Source of the DNA: Flexistipes sp.
GTDB taxonomy: Bacteria > Chrysiogenota > Deferribacteres > Deferribacterales > Flexistipitaceae
Reading direction: 5' to 3'
Length of the DNA stretch: 61,398 nt
Assembly (NCBI RefSeq): GCF_036172515.1
Contig: NZ_JAXKVW010000016.1
Span: forward strand, 1-61,398
Shown here: positions 52,791 to 61,398 of the stretch, one piece after another
Layout of the letters: every line of letters starts with the position of its first letter
How positions within the stretch are numbered: position 1 is the stretch's first letter
The notes under the pieces: model-generated
What the model saw: the letters and a program-made list of their open reading frames with translations, nothing else
Told to the model about the DNA's origin: nothing
The model's database searches: none
Translations under genes and position numbers: made by a program

Positions 52791-52798
52791 GGGCTTTT
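52775..52798 (+). terminator. Terminator overlapping the gene end
   Basis: AAAAGCCCC (52775-52783) and GGGGCTTTT (52790-52798) are perfect 9-base arms; the TAG stop codon (52788-52790) is in the loop and first paired base. A T-rich tail follows. The structure is also followed on the other side by A-rich sequence, so it may work in both directions for the convergent cytochrome gene. Confidence 0.85.
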
Positions 52799-52813
52799 AT
52801 GTTCATTTTTTAA

Positions 52814-53161
52814 TTATTTGTGACATTTATTGCAGGATTTGCCCTGAGGCACGTTTTTCTTTGTGTGGCATGCCCAGCAGAAATCTTTATGGACAGGGTT
52901 CATGATACCGCTTACCTTTCCAACTTCAAGTTTTTCACCTGTTTTTATGTTTTTCAAAGCCTTGCCACCGTCGGGATTCATATGGCATTCAGTACACTCA
53001 TTTTTTGTCTGGTGAAAAGCATGGGGAAATTCAACAACCTTTTTTGTTGGGTTTGGCACATTAAAAACTTCTGTCATTTTGATTGTCTCTGGTCCTTTTT
53101 GAGCTGCATAAGCTATCACAGCAAAAATCATGATTGACATTATCACAAAAAGCTTCTTCAT
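52814..53161 (-). CDS. Triheme c-type cytochrome (c7-like)
   Basis: The 115-aa product has a signal peptide (MKKLFVIMSIMIFAVIAYAA) and three CxxCH heme sites: CTECH, CWACH and CNKCH, with additional histidines (FPHAFH, VHKDF) for axial ligation. This is the class III/c7 pattern of small periplasmic electron carriers in Deferribacterota and Geobacter. It is a single-gene unit with an AGGAG ribosome binding site. Confidence 0.93.
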   Translation of the reverse strand: MKKLFVIMSIMIFAVIAYAAQKGPETIKMTEVFNVPNPTKKVVEFPHAFHQTKNECTECHMNPDGGKALKNIKTGEKLEVGKVSGIMNPVHKDFCWACHTKKNVPQGKSCNKCHK

Positions 53162-53263
53162 TAATTCCTCCTTGTAAATTTTATGAGAATTTAATAAAAA
53201 TAATTATTAATGTCAAGCTGGAAATTTTAGAACAATATTTTTATTTATAAGGATAAAGAAAGA

Positions 53264-55225
53264 ATGTCGCTCAACTATTACGATTTAATACTGCCTGTAA
53301 TCCCAAAAGGCACCTTTACTTACACATATGAACATGACATCCCTGTCGGCTCAAGGGTAAAGGTTTTCTTCGGCAGCCGCCTTGAACATGGCATTGTAAA
53401 GGGGAAAGCCGACAAAATTCATCCGGACATCAGCTACAAAAATATCAATGAAGTCCTGGATGATAATCCGGTATTTCCAAAAAAATATCTGACAATGCTC
53501 AACAAGATGTCAAATTATTATCAAACACCGTTAGGAATTGCCATGAGGGGAGTTTTAGCAAAATCCATTCTCAGTTCGGAGAAACTGGGTGTGGACTGTG
53601 ATATTTCTGATAAGAGTATACTGCTGAGCCTTAGCAATGATCAGCACTCTATTTACACCTCCCTTACTAAAATAATTGATAGCGGTTTTTCGGCTAATCT
53701 GCTGCATGGAATAACAGGCAGCGGTAAAACAGAAATATATATAGAGCTTGTTAAAGAGTGTATTAAAAAAGGGAAACAGGTTATATATATTGTTCCCGAA
53801 ATTTCACTCACGCCGCAAATTGTCCAACGCTTATCGGAAAGACTGGGTTTTTCAGTGCCCGTTTATCACTCAAAATTATCACCCAAACGAAAACAAAAGG
53901 TTTTCTGGGGATTTAATTCCGGCTGTTATCCGCTTGTCATCGGTGCCAGGAGCGCACTTTTCATACCTTCTGACAACATCGGGCTTATTATAGTGGATGA
54001 AGAACATGAAAGCAGTTTCAAGCAGGAGGAATCACCTTCTTACCAACTAAGGGATATGGCTGTAATGTACGCGGATATCCTTAATGTCCCGGTTGTACTG
54101 GGAAGTGCAACCCCAAGTGTGGAGTCTTATTTCAATGCATTAAACGGTAAATACAGATATCTTGAACTCAACAAACGCTTCAATAAAAAACAGTTACCGG
54201 AGATCAAAATTATTGATTTAAAAACCAGCGACATCATCGACAATTTGTTATCGGTAAAACTATATGATAAAATTTTTGAAAAAATTAAACAGGATGAACA
54301 GGTTTTGCTTCTTCTCAACAAAAAGGGTTACTCAAAACATTTGATATGCAAAAAATGCGGAACAACCCTTCAGTGCCTGAACTGCTCTATAGCGCTGACG
54401 TATTACAAAAAAGGTGATTATGCAAAATGCTCTTATTGCGGGGAAATATATAAATTTTTCAAATGCAGTGAGTGCGGAGAAAATGATTTTCTTGATTTTG
54501 GACATGGTACGGAAAAGGCCGTTGAAATACTGAGAGAACTGTTTGGCGACACTGTAATAAAACTCGATACGGATAGTGTGACATCTCAGAAAAAAATGCA
54601 AAGTATTCTGAATGATTTTTACTCCGGCAAATATAATATTATGGTTGGCACACAGCTGATTGCCAAAGGTTTTAATTTTCCGGAAGTCACTCTTGTCGGC
54701 GTCCTGAACATTGACAACCTTTTGTCTCTGCCTGATTTCAGAGCCAATGAAAGAGCATACCAGCTGCTAATGCAGGTGGCTGGCAGGGCAGGGCGTTTTA
54801 TTAAGAAAGGGGAAGTTTTTATTCAAACCTATAATCCTGAAATGCCTGTTTTTCAGCTGTTAAACAGCGATTCGGAAAAATTTTATATGGAAGAGCTTGG
54901 CAGACGCAAAGAACATGATTACCCCCCTTTCATGCGAATGGTCCGTATAATTATTTCCGACACAAAAGAAGACAGAGCTAAGAAAACGATGGAAACTATT
55001 TCTGAGAAGATTAATGAAGCAAAATCTTCAGAAACTAAAACACTGGGGCCGTCTCCGGCTCCAATATTTAAAATAAAAAACAGATACAGATATTCTCTTA
55101 TTATTAAAACGCCGAACGTGTCAACAATTCAGGTCTTAGGTAGAATTGCCCGGGAAAATTTTGAAGTGCTGAAGAAAGGAAATATGCAGATCAAACTCGA
55201 TGTCGATCCATATTTTTTTATGTAA
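53264..55225 (+). CDS. priA: Primosomal replication restart helicase PriA
   Basis: The 653-aa product has the N-terminal 3'-DNA binding domain, Walker A GITGSGKTEIY (GSGKT 152-156), DEEHESSFKQEE, and a zinc-binding region with paired cysteines (CKKCGTTLQCLNC and CSYCG…CSEC, from ~365) inserted in the second helicase lobe, followed by QVAGRAGR. PriA reloads replication forks. The protein is somewhat shorter than E. coli PriA at the N-terminus, as in many non-proteobacteria. Confidence 0.96.
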   Translation: MSLNYYDLILPVIPKGTFTYTYEHDIPVGSRVKVFFGSRLEHGIVKGKADKIHPDISYKNINEVLDDNPVFPKKYLTMLNKMSNYYQTPLGIAMRGVLAKSILSSEKLGVDCDISDKSILLSLSNDQHSIYTSLTKIIDSGFSANLLHGITGSGKTEIYIELVKECIKKGKQVIYIVPEISLTPQIVQRLSERLGFSVPVYHSKLSPKRKQKVFWGFNSGCYPLVIGARSALFIPSDNIGLIIVDEEHESSFKQEESPSYQLRDMAVMYADILNVPVVLGSATPSVESYFNALNGKYRYLELNKRFNKKQLPEIKIIDLKTSDIIDNLLSVKLYDKIFEKIKQDEQVLLLLNKKGYSKHLICKKCGTTLQCLNCSIALTYYKKGDYAKCSYCGEIYKFFKCSECGENDFLDFGHGTEKAVEILRELFGDTVIKLDTDSVTSQKKMQSILNDFYSGKYNIMVGTQLIAKGFNFPEVTLVGVLNIDNLLSLPDFRANERAYQLLMQVAGRAGRFIKKGEVFIQTYNPEMPVFQLLNSDSEKFYMEELGRRKEHDYPPFMRMVRIIISDTKEDRAKKTMETISEKINEAKSSETKTLGPSPAPIFKIKNRYRYSLIIKTPNVSTIQVLGRIARENFEVLKKGNMQIKLDVDPYFFM

Positions 55226-55825
55226 TTCAATTTTCAAAACGACTGTGCACTTAACGCTTTAAGCGCTCAATCTTTGATTAAACAATGAGGAATAAACATC
55301 TAACGACCTCTAACAATCTTAAATACATCCAAACAGCTTTGCATCAACCTTAACCTTAACCTTTACCTCTGCCTATAATTTCTCCACCTCTCCACTTCAC
55401 AATCTCCCTGTCTTACCGGCAATGAAGGTTTCCAAATAAATCATATTGAGAGCTTTGACTAATATCTTTTTCTCCGTTTTAGGCCAAGGCACTTAATAAT
55501 TAAGTGCCTTGGTAGTCCCGCATGCTTGATAATACAGGGTTTCGGAATAAGCTTTGCAGGGCTGAAGCCCTGCTTCCTGGATTATTCAAAGCTCTCCTAC
55601 ATTTTTTTATGTTATGGTGGTTGCCACAAAGGTTATTAAGGATGTATAAATTTAAAAAAGGGTAGGGACAGAGGACTCATATTGAAAAAACGTCTTTTAA
55701 ATAGTAAAAAACAGAAAATTTGGAAAAAATGTTTGTTTTGCCTTTATTTACTGATATTTTTAAGTTAAAAGATACATTGTATTGTTTCATTTTCATATTT
55801 CAGATTAAATAAGCGGGGTAATCTT
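55226..55825. other. Gap with palindromes and an IS110 left-end copy
   Basis: About 600 bases without a gene. CCAAGGCACTTAAT and its complement form a perfect 29-base palindrome (55484-55512). GCAGGGCT-GAAG-CCCTGC (55558-55574) is a hairpin of the same type as those at 38.6 kb. A solitary IS110 left end lies at 55586-55650. ACCTTAACCTTAACC-type repeats occur near 55350. The hemE ribosome binding site follows at ~55814. Confidence 0.65.
55586..55650. repeat. Solitary copy of the IS110 left end
   Basis: This 65-base block matches 1896-1960 with only a few differences, from TCAAAGCTCTCCTAC to TATAAA, then diverges exactly where the transposase ATG should be. No transposase follows. It is either an internally deleted element or an independent mobile use of the left end. 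Confidence 0.85.
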
Positions 55826-56845
55826 ATGGAAAACAACAGATTGATTTTGGATGTTTTGGAAGGAAAAGATGTGGAAAGAACACCTGTATGGCTCATGCGG
55901 CAGGCCGGAAGATATATGAGTGAATACAGAAAAATAAGAGAAAAAGTATCATTTCTGGAGCTCTGTAAAACTCCTGAACTGGCATGTGAAGTTACGCTGC
56001 AGCCTCTGAAAGCTTTCAAACTTGATGCAGCAATCCTTTTTTCCGACATCCTCGTGCCGATTGAACCGATGGGTGTTGACCTTGAGTTCACTCCGGCACC
56101 GGTAATAGCAAATCCTGTAAGAAATTCTCAGAATGTTCAACGTTTAAAACCCGTTGACCCGGAGGAAGAACTTCCGTTTGTCCTTGAAGCGGTGAGACTT
56201 ATTAAGGATAATATAAACGTACCGCTTATTGGCTTTGCAGGAGCACCGTTTACTCTTGCATGTTATATGGTGGAAGGGAGCGGATCGAAGAATTTTCTGG
56301 AAATAAAAACACTCATGCACAAAAATCCCGATGCCTTTTTTGAGCTTATGGAAAAAATTACAGAAAGTACTTACAGGTATTTACAGGCACAAATAAATAA
56401 CGGTTGCAGCATAGTACAGGTTTTTGATACATGGGCAGGGATTCTTTCTCCGTCTGACTATAAAACATTCGTCTATCCTTTTGTTGAGAAACTTGTAAAC
56501 AAGCTGGAAAATGCTCATGTGATTTATTTTGCAAAAGACAGCGCTACATTTTATAAAGATATTAAGAAGCTTAACTGTTCAGGACTTGGAGTGGACTGGA
56601 AAATAGCTCTCAACGATGCTGCAGATATTCTGGATAACAAATTTGTGCTGCAGGGAAATCTTGATCCGGCAGTTCTTTTTGCAGATCAGAAAACAATTGC
56701 AGATGAGATTGACAGAATTATCTCGGAGGCAAAAGATATAAAAGGTCATATTTTTAACCTCGGTCACGGTATTCTGCCTAAAACCCCTGTTGAAAATGTA
56801 AAGTTTATGGTGGATTACGTAAAGGAAAAGACAGCCGATGCATGA
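55826..56845 (+). CDS. hemE: Uroporphyrinogen decarboxylase
   Basis: ATG 55826 follows GCGGGG. The 339-aa product begins PVWLMRQAGRYMSEYRKIRE, the HemE substrate-binding signature, and has FSDILVPIEPMG and GLGVDWKIAL, NLDPAVLF and FNLGHGILP. It converts uroporphyrinogen III to coproporphyrinogen III. Its stop overlaps hemH by eight bases. Confidence 0.97.
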   Translation: MENNRLILDVLEGKDVERTPVWLMRQAGRYMSEYRKIREKVSFLELCKTPELACEVTLQPLKAFKLDAAILFSDILVPIEPMGVDLEFTPAPVIANPVRNSQNVQRLKPVDPEEELPFVLEAVRLIKDNINVPLIGFAGAPFTLACYMVEGSGSKNFLEIKTLMHKNPDAFFELMEKITESTYRYLQAQINNGCSIVQVFDTWAGILSPSDYKTFVYPFVEKLVNKLENAHVIYFAKDSATFYKDIKKLNCSGLGVDWKIALNDAADILDNKFVLQGNLDPAVLFADQKTIADEIDRIISEAKDIKGHIFNLGHGILPKTPVENVKFMVDYVKEKTADA

Positions 56846-57791
56846 TCTTCTGTTTGCTATGTACATGGGAGGCCCTGACAGTATACAGTCTATACAGCCG
56901 TTCCTGTATAATCTTTTTACAGATAGAGATATAATTAATTTTAAAATCGGCAGGATACCTCAGCAGTGGCTTGCAAAAATAATATCAACAAAAAGAAGTA
57001 GAAAAATTGCTCCTGAATACGAAAAAATGGGAGGGGGATCCCCACAACTGAAGTATATGCAATCGCTGCTGGAAAAAACTGAGTTTATATACCATGAAAA
57101 ATACGGCAGAAGCCTGGATACAAGGATAGGGATGTGTTATTACCATCCTTACATTCAGGACACGCTTAAAAGCATCGATCCTGAAGAATATGACCACATT
57201 TACGTTATCAGTATGTATCCCCATTACTCATATACAACAAGCGGTGCCTGTTTTAAACGTTTTTATGCGAATATGAACATGAGACCTTTTGAAAGGTTCA
57301 AAGCAATTACCCACTGGCATTTGAATGAATCCTATAATAATTGTCTTTTGAAAAGAATAAAAAGTGCTGCTGAAAGATTAGAAGTGGACATTAATGATGC
57401 TTATATTCTCTTTTCAGCCCATTCTCTGCCTGAATATACACTCAGGGAAGGTGACTATTATGCCCGCCACATTGATGAACAGATAAAGCTTTTAACAGAC
57501 AGACTGTCACATTCCAACTATTCTCTGGCCTATCAAAGCAGAACGGGGCCAATGAAATGGCTGGGGCCGGAAACCCGGGACGTTTTAAAAAATTTGGTGG
57601 CTAAAGGTGTTGATAACATAATAGTTGTGCCCATTTCCTTTGTCTCGGATCATATAGAAACTCTGATTGAACTGGACGATCAGTATATAAAGGAAGCTAA
57701 AGCAAGCGGGGCAAATATAATCCGCTCAGAAAGCTTAAACGATAGTGATGATTTTGCGGAAGCTGTAATCGACATAATTTTGGACGAATAA
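56838..57791 (+). CDS. hemH: Ferrochelatase
   Basis: The 317-aa product has MGGPDSIQSIQPFL at the N-terminus, LFSAHSLPE with the catalytic histidine and VPISFVSDHIETLIELDDQY with the conserved glutamate near the C-terminus. It inserts iron into protoporphyrin (or coproporphyrin in some lineages). It overlaps both hemE and the UbiA-like gene, so these form one operon. Confidence 0.93.
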   Translation: MHDLLFAMYMGGPDSIQSIQPFLYNLFTDRDIINFKIGRIPQQWLAKIISTKRSRKIAPEYEKMGGGSPQLKYMQSLLEKTEFIYHEKYGRSLDTRIGMCYYHPYIQDTLKSIDPEEYDHIYVISMYPHYSYTTSGACFKRFYANMNMRPFERFKAITHWHLNESYNNCLLKRIKSAAERLEVDINDAYILFSAHSLPEYTLREGDYYARHIDEQIKLLTDRLSHSNYSLAYQSRTGPMKWLGPETRDVLKNLVAKGVDNIIVVPISFVSDHIETLIELDDQYIKEAKASGANIIRSESLNDSDDFAEAVIDIILDE

Positions 57792-58651
57792 TGGAAAAAG
57801 TTAAAACATTTTTCAGTATGATAAAAATTGAGCACTCTCTTTTTGCTCTCCCTTTTGCATTTACCGGAGCACTCCTGGCTGCTGAAGGAATTCCGTCGCT
57901 CTGGAAAATATTCTGGATTTTTGTTGCTATGGTAAATGCCAGAACTATAGCAATGGGACTGAACAGAGTTGTAGATGCAGAGATAGATTCAAAAAATCCG
58001 AGAACAGCAGACCGTGAGATCCCTGCAGGTAAAATTTCCAAAAAGAAGGCATTGCTGTATATCGTGCTTTCATTATTCATTTATGAAGTTGCCACATATC
58101 AGTTGAATATGCTGTGTTTTATTTTATCCCCCGTTCCCCTTATAGTTTTTGTCGTATATTCTTACTCAAAAAGGTTTACTTCACTTTGCCATATTATACT
58201 GGGTGTTGCTCTTGGTTTGGCGCCTATCGGGGCATGGGTTGCAATAAAAGGAACGGTAAACCTGGGTATAGTACTACTTGGTATTGCCGTGCTGCTATGG
58301 GTGGCAGGATTTGATATCATATATGCTCTGCAGGATCTTGACTTTGACAAAAATTACGGATTATTTTCAGTTCCTGCAAAATTAGGAATAAAAAACTCCA
58401 TTCTTATATCCAGGCTGTTTCATTTGACAGCATTTATAATATTTGCTTATTTAAAAGTCTACTTTGGTCTTGGCATTCTTTACATAGCCGGTGTTATTCT
58501 TTGCGGACTTTTTATGCTGTATGAGCATTCATTGATCAAATCTGATGATCTCAGCAGGGTAAATATGGCTTTTTTTAATATAAATGCATATATTAGCATT
58601 ACGATATTTGTATTTGTCTTTCTGGATTTTCTTATGAGAGGTATGATTTGA
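57791..58651 (+). CDS. UbiA-family prenyltransferase
   Basis: The 286-aa membrane protein has the two prenyltransferase aspartate motifs NRVVDAEID (with DREIPAG following) and YALQDLDFDK, and about eight hydrophobic helices. UbiA prenylates aromatic acids; in Deferribacterota a futalosine-pathway role (MqnP type) for menaquinone is more likely than ubiquinone. It is coupled to hemH and to the UbiX gene. Confidence 0.88.
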   Translation: MEKVKTFFSMIKIEHSLFALPFAFTGALLAAEGIPSLWKIFWIFVAMVNARTIAMGLNRVVDAEIDSKNPRTADREIPAGKISKKKALLYIVLSLFIYEVATYQLNMLCFILSPVPLIVFVVYSYSKRFTSLCHIILGVALGLAPIGAWVAIKGTVNLGIVLLGIAVLLWVAGFDIIYALQDLDFDKNYGLFSVPAKLGIKNSILISRLFHLTAFIIFAYLKVYFGLGILYIAGVILCGLFMLYEHSLIKSDDLSRVNMAFFNINAYISITIFVFVFLDFLMRGMI

Positions 58652-59223
58652 AAAAATTTTTTGTAGGTATTACCGGCGCAAGTGGGGCTTTATACGGATT
58701 AAAAACACTGCAGGAGTTGAGCAGGCGGGATTTTGAAGTGAATCTCTGTATTACCCCTGATGGACTTATTAATCTGAATCTTGAGCTCGGCAAAGATTTC
58801 AGGTCAACTGATGAATTTATTACAAATTATAAGCTTTCGAATATTATTTCACACGATTATAAAAATTTTGCTGCACCTGTAAGCAGCGGCTCAAACCCGA
58901 TGGATTACTATATTGTGGTCCCTGCCTCAATGGGATGTGTAGGCAGAATAGCATCAGGAGTCAGTTCAAATCTAATAGAGCGCTGTGCCGATGTTGCCAT
59001 GAAAGAATCCAAAAAATTAGTGCTTGTAGTAAGAGAAACCCCTTTTAACACTATCCATCTGCGAAACATGCTCTCGCTGTCACAGGCGGGAGTTACTGTG
59101 TTGCCGGCTGCTCCGGGTTTTTATCATAAACCAAAAGATATTGATGATATAATAAGCTTTATTGTTGGAAAGATTTTTGATATAATGAATATATCTCATA
59201 ATTTGTTTGAAAGATGGGATTAA
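58648..59223 (+). CDS. ubiX: Flavin prenyltransferase UbiX
   Basis: The 191-aa product starts at TTG 58648, overlapping the UbiA stop by four bases, with AGAGG seven bases upstream. It has GITGASGALYG at the N-terminus, SSGSNPMDYYIVVPASMGCV and LVVRETPFNTIHLRNML, UbiX signatures. It makes prenylated FMN, the cofactor of UbiD-type decarboxylases used in quinone synthesis. Confidence 0.95.
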   Translation: MKKFFVGITGASGALYGLKTLQELSRRDFEVNLCITPDGLINLNLELGKDFRSTDEFITNYKLSNIISHDYKNFAAPVSSGSNPMDYYIVVPASMGCVGRIASGVSSNLIERCADVAMKESKKLVLVVRETPFNTIHLRNMLSLSQAGVTVLPAAPGFYHKPKDIDDIISFIVGKIFDIMNISHNLFERWD

Positions 59224-59236
59224 GAAGGGGGGCAGT

Positions 59237-59650
59237 ATGAAAGTGATTTGTACCAATTGCGGAACAGATTTCGATTCAGGCAATAAAAATAAATTTGAAT
59301 GTTCTCACTGCGGGCAGTTTTATAATCTGAAAGAAAAACCCGATACTTATGACGTTAAGATGCTTAATGGAGTACTCGTTGAAAAAATATCCTTTAATGA
59401 ATTAAAAAACGGCTTAAAAACCGGCAAATATCTTAAATACGATTATATTTCCGGAGGCAGTTTGCCATGGATGAAGATTACAAACTCGGATTTTGAGGAT
59501 TTTGTCCCTGATTCCACCACTGTAAAAGGGGGCAAAGGTGCATTAAAATCCTGGATTGTACTTTTTGTTTTTTCTTTTATAGTAAATATGGTTCTTTTGT
59601 TTTTTTTGTATCTTCAAAAAGTCAAAATTGATGACTTAATAAGCGGATAA
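59237..59650 (+). CDS. Zinc-ribbon membrane protein
   Basis: ATG 59237 follows GGGGGG; an earlier in-frame start at 59207 lies inside ubiX. The 137-aa product has CTNCGTDFD and CSHCGQFY, an N-terminal zinc ribbon, a soluble middle and one C-terminal membrane helix (WIVLFVFSFIVNMVLLFFLYL). It has no recognised family and is ten bases upstream of the next small gene. Confidence 0.75.
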   Translation: MKVICTNCGTDFDSGNKNKFECSHCGQFYNLKEKPDTYDVKMLNGVLVEKISFNELKNGLKTGKYLKYDYISGGSLPWMKITNSDFEDFVPDSTTVKGGKGALKSWIVLFVFSFIVNMVLLFFLYLQKVKIDDLISG

Positions 59651-59659
59651 GGAGGTAAC

Positions 59660-60097
59660 ATGGATATTGAAAATAAAGACTGGTTTAAGAACACTTTTGA
59701 AAAGAGCAAAGAAGGGGTTGTCAAATTTACCAGGATAAGCAGGCTTCGCATTGAAATTGCAAGTATAAAAAAGAAAGCTGACGAGCGTTTCGAATCGCTC
59801 GGCAAAAAAGCTTTTCAGCTGATGAAAGACAATGAGATTGATCATGATTTTCTATCGGATGACTATAAATCCCTGGAAAAACTTGATGATAAACTTGCCG
59901 AACTTGAAAATCAGATAGAAGAGTTGAAAAAAAGAGAGGAAGAAGAATTCACCAGCAGTTTTTCAGGTGATAGTAAGTTTGTAAAAACAGATGCCAACAG
60001 AGATTTTGCAGATGAAAATACTGCAGAAGATACAAATGTTTCGAAGAATCAAACAGAAGACGATGATGAAGAAAAGGATAAATCAGATACAAAGTAA
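59660..60097 (+). CDS. Hypothetical coiled-coil acidic protein
   Basis: ATG 59660 follows AAGGAGG. The 145-aa product is helical (RISRLRIEIASIKKKADERF, then KLDDKLAELENQIEELKKRE) with a strongly acidic, disordered C-terminal tail of Asp/Glu. No membrane segment. It may associate with the adjacent zinc-ribbon membrane protein, but this is inferred from position only. Confidence 0.65.
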   Translation: MDIENKDWFKNTFEKSKEGVVKFTRISRLRIEIASIKKKADERFESLGKKAFQLMKDNEIDHDFLSDDYKSLEKLDDKLAELENQIEELKKREEEEFTSSFSGDSKFVKTDANRDFADENTAEDTNVSKNQTEDDDEEKDKSDTK

Positions 60098-60133
60098 AAT
60101 CCGGTTTATAAAAATAAGGAGTTATACCAGTTT

Positions 60134-60586
60134 ATGAGGACAAAATTTACAGCAAAATTTATATTGATTGTTCTAATGGGTGTCATGCTGTCCGCCTGCC
60201 ATTTCAGCTTTGGATTCAAAACGGATTTGTCACTCAGAAAAAAATATGAATATTCTCACAAAACCGACAATCTGAAATTTTTCTATAATGTAAAAACGAT
60301 TGGAAATGAAAAAAAGATAGAGATGGCTGTTAAGAATGCATCGAATATGTATATTGCCAACATGGCCTTGAATATTAATACACAAGACACTCAGCAATAC
60401 TTTTATATTGGTAACATAAAAAATCTGAGCCGAAAAACCCTCGAATTTTCAGTTCCTTCAGAGAATGATAAACTGCGGTTAAGTTATCATTATAATCTTA
60501 CTTCCGAGGACGTCTTTTTAAACCCTTCATCTCAGTTTCAGGAAACTAATTCAGTCGAAAATCAAACCATACTATTTCTGGAATAA
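60134..60586 (+). CDS. Lipoprotein of unknown function
   Basis: ATG 60134 follows AAGGAG with longer spacing. The 150-aa product has a lipobox LMGVMLSAC that gives a lipidated cysteine, followed by a beta-rich domain. No family is recognised. It is the last gene of the run from ubiX. Confidence 0.7.
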   Translation: MRTKFTAKFILIVLMGVMLSACHFSFGFKTDLSLRKKYEYSHKTDNLKFFYNVKTIGNEKKIEMAVKNASNMYIANMALNINTQDTQQYFYIGNIKNLSRKTLEFSVPSENDKLRLSYHYNLTSEDVFLNPSSQFQETNSVENQTILFLE

Positions 60587-60592
60587 TAAAAA

Positions 60593-60613
60593 GGGAGTTG
60601 AATATCAACTCCC
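60593..60613. terminator. Hairpin shared by convergent genes
   Basis: GGGAGTTGA (60593-60601) and TCAACTCCC (60605-60613) are perfect arms around a 3-base loop. It lies between the lipoprotein gene and the convergent cytochrome-like gene, whose TGA stop is within the right arm. No strong T-run follows on the plus strand. Confidence 0.6.
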
Positions 60614-60949
60614 GCACGTTTCCGGTCTTGCTGAATCCAAAGCATGTTTCCTGACATATGCTTTGATATTTTCCAGGGTTCTTTCGGATATGTCCACCTT
60701 TTTCAGTTCTCCATTAGGATGCTGTCTTTTCAGCTGGCTCATATTGTTTTGAAAATAATAACTCCACTGCATTTTGGTATAACTTGCTGCTGTTAAAACT
60801 TTTGTTTTGCCGTTTCCTTCATAATGGCACTGTTTGTAGCAGTAGTACCTGAATTCTCTTCTGCCCATCCTTGTATTTGCAGACATGACAGAAGTAACAA
60901 ATACTGCAAGCAATAAAATTAAGGTTAGGTAAACTACAGGTTTTTTCAT
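60605..60949 (-). CDS. Periplasmic protein with atypical heme-like motif
   Basis: The 114-aa product begins with a signal peptide (MKKPVVYLTLILLLAVFVTS) and has RREFRYYCYKQCHYEG, where C-x3-C-H replaces the canonical CxxCH. Proteins with FRxYY..xC..CH at the same place are c-type cytochromes in anaerobes, so it may bind heme through a C-x3-CH site or be a degenerate relative. The rest is helical with a final lone cysteine. An AGGTG site precedes the start. Confidence 0.65.
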   Translation of the reverse strand: MKKPVVYLTLILLLAVFVTSVMSANTRMGRREFRYYCYKQCHYEGNGKTKVLTAASYTKMQWSYYFQNNMSQLKRQHPNGELKKVDISERTLENIKAYVRKHALDSARPETCGS

Positions 60950-61127
60950 GTTACACCTCCAATCAATACTAACATCATAATAGTATTAGCAGTAAATATC
61001 AATATTATTTATTTTCTAGCGTCACCCCATTTTTTGCAGCAAGAATATTTTTCAGTGTCATGTTAGCTAAGTATATGTAAAACAATACTTTTATATAATT
61101 TTTGGGGTGATGCCAGTATTTATTTTG

Positions 61128-61280
61128 GCACCCTTCCACTTTTTAGAGCTATGACAATACGCAGATATTGTTAGTACATAGATAGAGATCCCTCGGCTTC
61201 GCTCGCCCTGTTAAATATCAGCTTAGCTGACTGCCTACGGCATTTAACGGGGCGAGGGATGACAGGTTTCTACTTTTTGT
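61128..61280. repeat. 153-bp dispersed repeat, copy 2
   Basis: Same-orientation copy of 32753-32905. The hairpin arms CTCGCCCTGTTAAAT and ATTTAACGGGGCGAG are retained, and several differences between copies occur in the loop. Confidence 0.85.
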
Positions 61281-61398
61281 CATCGTATATTAAGAAAGCA
61301 GGAAAAATTGTTTAACAGGCTATTAAAAAGTTGTATAAGGTTCCAGAGCACTGAAGGTGATAAAGGACATGATTGTCATTGGTTCAACGAAACCGTTC
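61281..61398 (+). other. Window end, no supported gene
   Basis: The last ~118 bases contain AACAGGCTATTAAAAAGTTG, similar to the ends of some insertion sequences, and a possible start at ATG 61369 behind AAGGTGATAAAGG that runs off the window. Ten codons are too few to name a gene. Confidence 0.3.

Overview
The window is AT-rich bacterial DNA with a mix of core and accessory genes. The HspR-type heat-shock operon, triheme c7-type cytochrome, panBCD, hemE-hemH and UbiA/UbiX genes, together with overall codon use, suggest a member of the Deferribacterota (Flexistipes/Deferribacter-like). This placement is inferred from gene content and was not tested by any search.

Layout. 1-1.9 kb: the tail of an HD-GYP protein, a SprT-like metalloprotease, a small Zn protein and a minimal tyrosine recombinase. 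1.9-3.2 kb: an IS110-family element. 3.4-15.2 kb: a complete type 3 BREX anti-phage operon (brxC-pglXI-brxHII-pglZ-brxA) in which the small BrxF protein appears fused to the N-terminus of BrxC. 15.2-25.3 kb: an accessory island of remnant transposases (IS5, IS256, IS21 and IS3 types), an ADP-ribosylglycohydrolase, an OGG-type DNA glycosylase, a CI/LexA-like repressor with a leaderless promoter, a SLOG protein, a secreted nuclease, a frameshifted CoiA-like gene and a compact SRAP protein. The island is bracketed by a ~105-bp inverted duplication.

25.3-31.4 kb: a decayed integron. It has a 5' fragment of an integron integrase gene broken by a REP-associated transposase remnant, two copies of a Pc promoter/attI-like block, three recognisable attC sites plus one half-deleted attC, and cassettes that include a P-loop kinase-like gene, a putative PD-(D/E)XK protein, an unusually large 795-aa zinc-ribbon/nuclease protein and a broken GIY-YIG gene. 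Cassette genes near 25.5-26.6 kb are visibly more GC-rich than their surroundings.

31.4-61.4 kb: mostly core genome. It contains two XRE-cupin regulators around a gamma-carbonic-anhydrase-like gene and a degenerate histidine kinase; panBCD behind an attenuator-like leader; recG; a SWIM protein; a helicase-exonuclease fusion resembling MrfA plus MrfB; a sigma-70 factor; the hsp20-dnaJ-hspR-clpB operon with a HAIR-like operator over its promoter; a TonB-like protein and archease; a triheme cytochrome; priA; hemE-hemH-UbiA-UbiX; and small envelope proteins. Interspersed palindromes and a 153-bp repeat occupy the gaps.

The most notable points are the BrxF-BrxC fusion, the fossil integron with duplicated attI/Pc and a very large putative defence cassette, the panB leader with mutually exclusive hairpins, and the helicase-exonuclease fusion.
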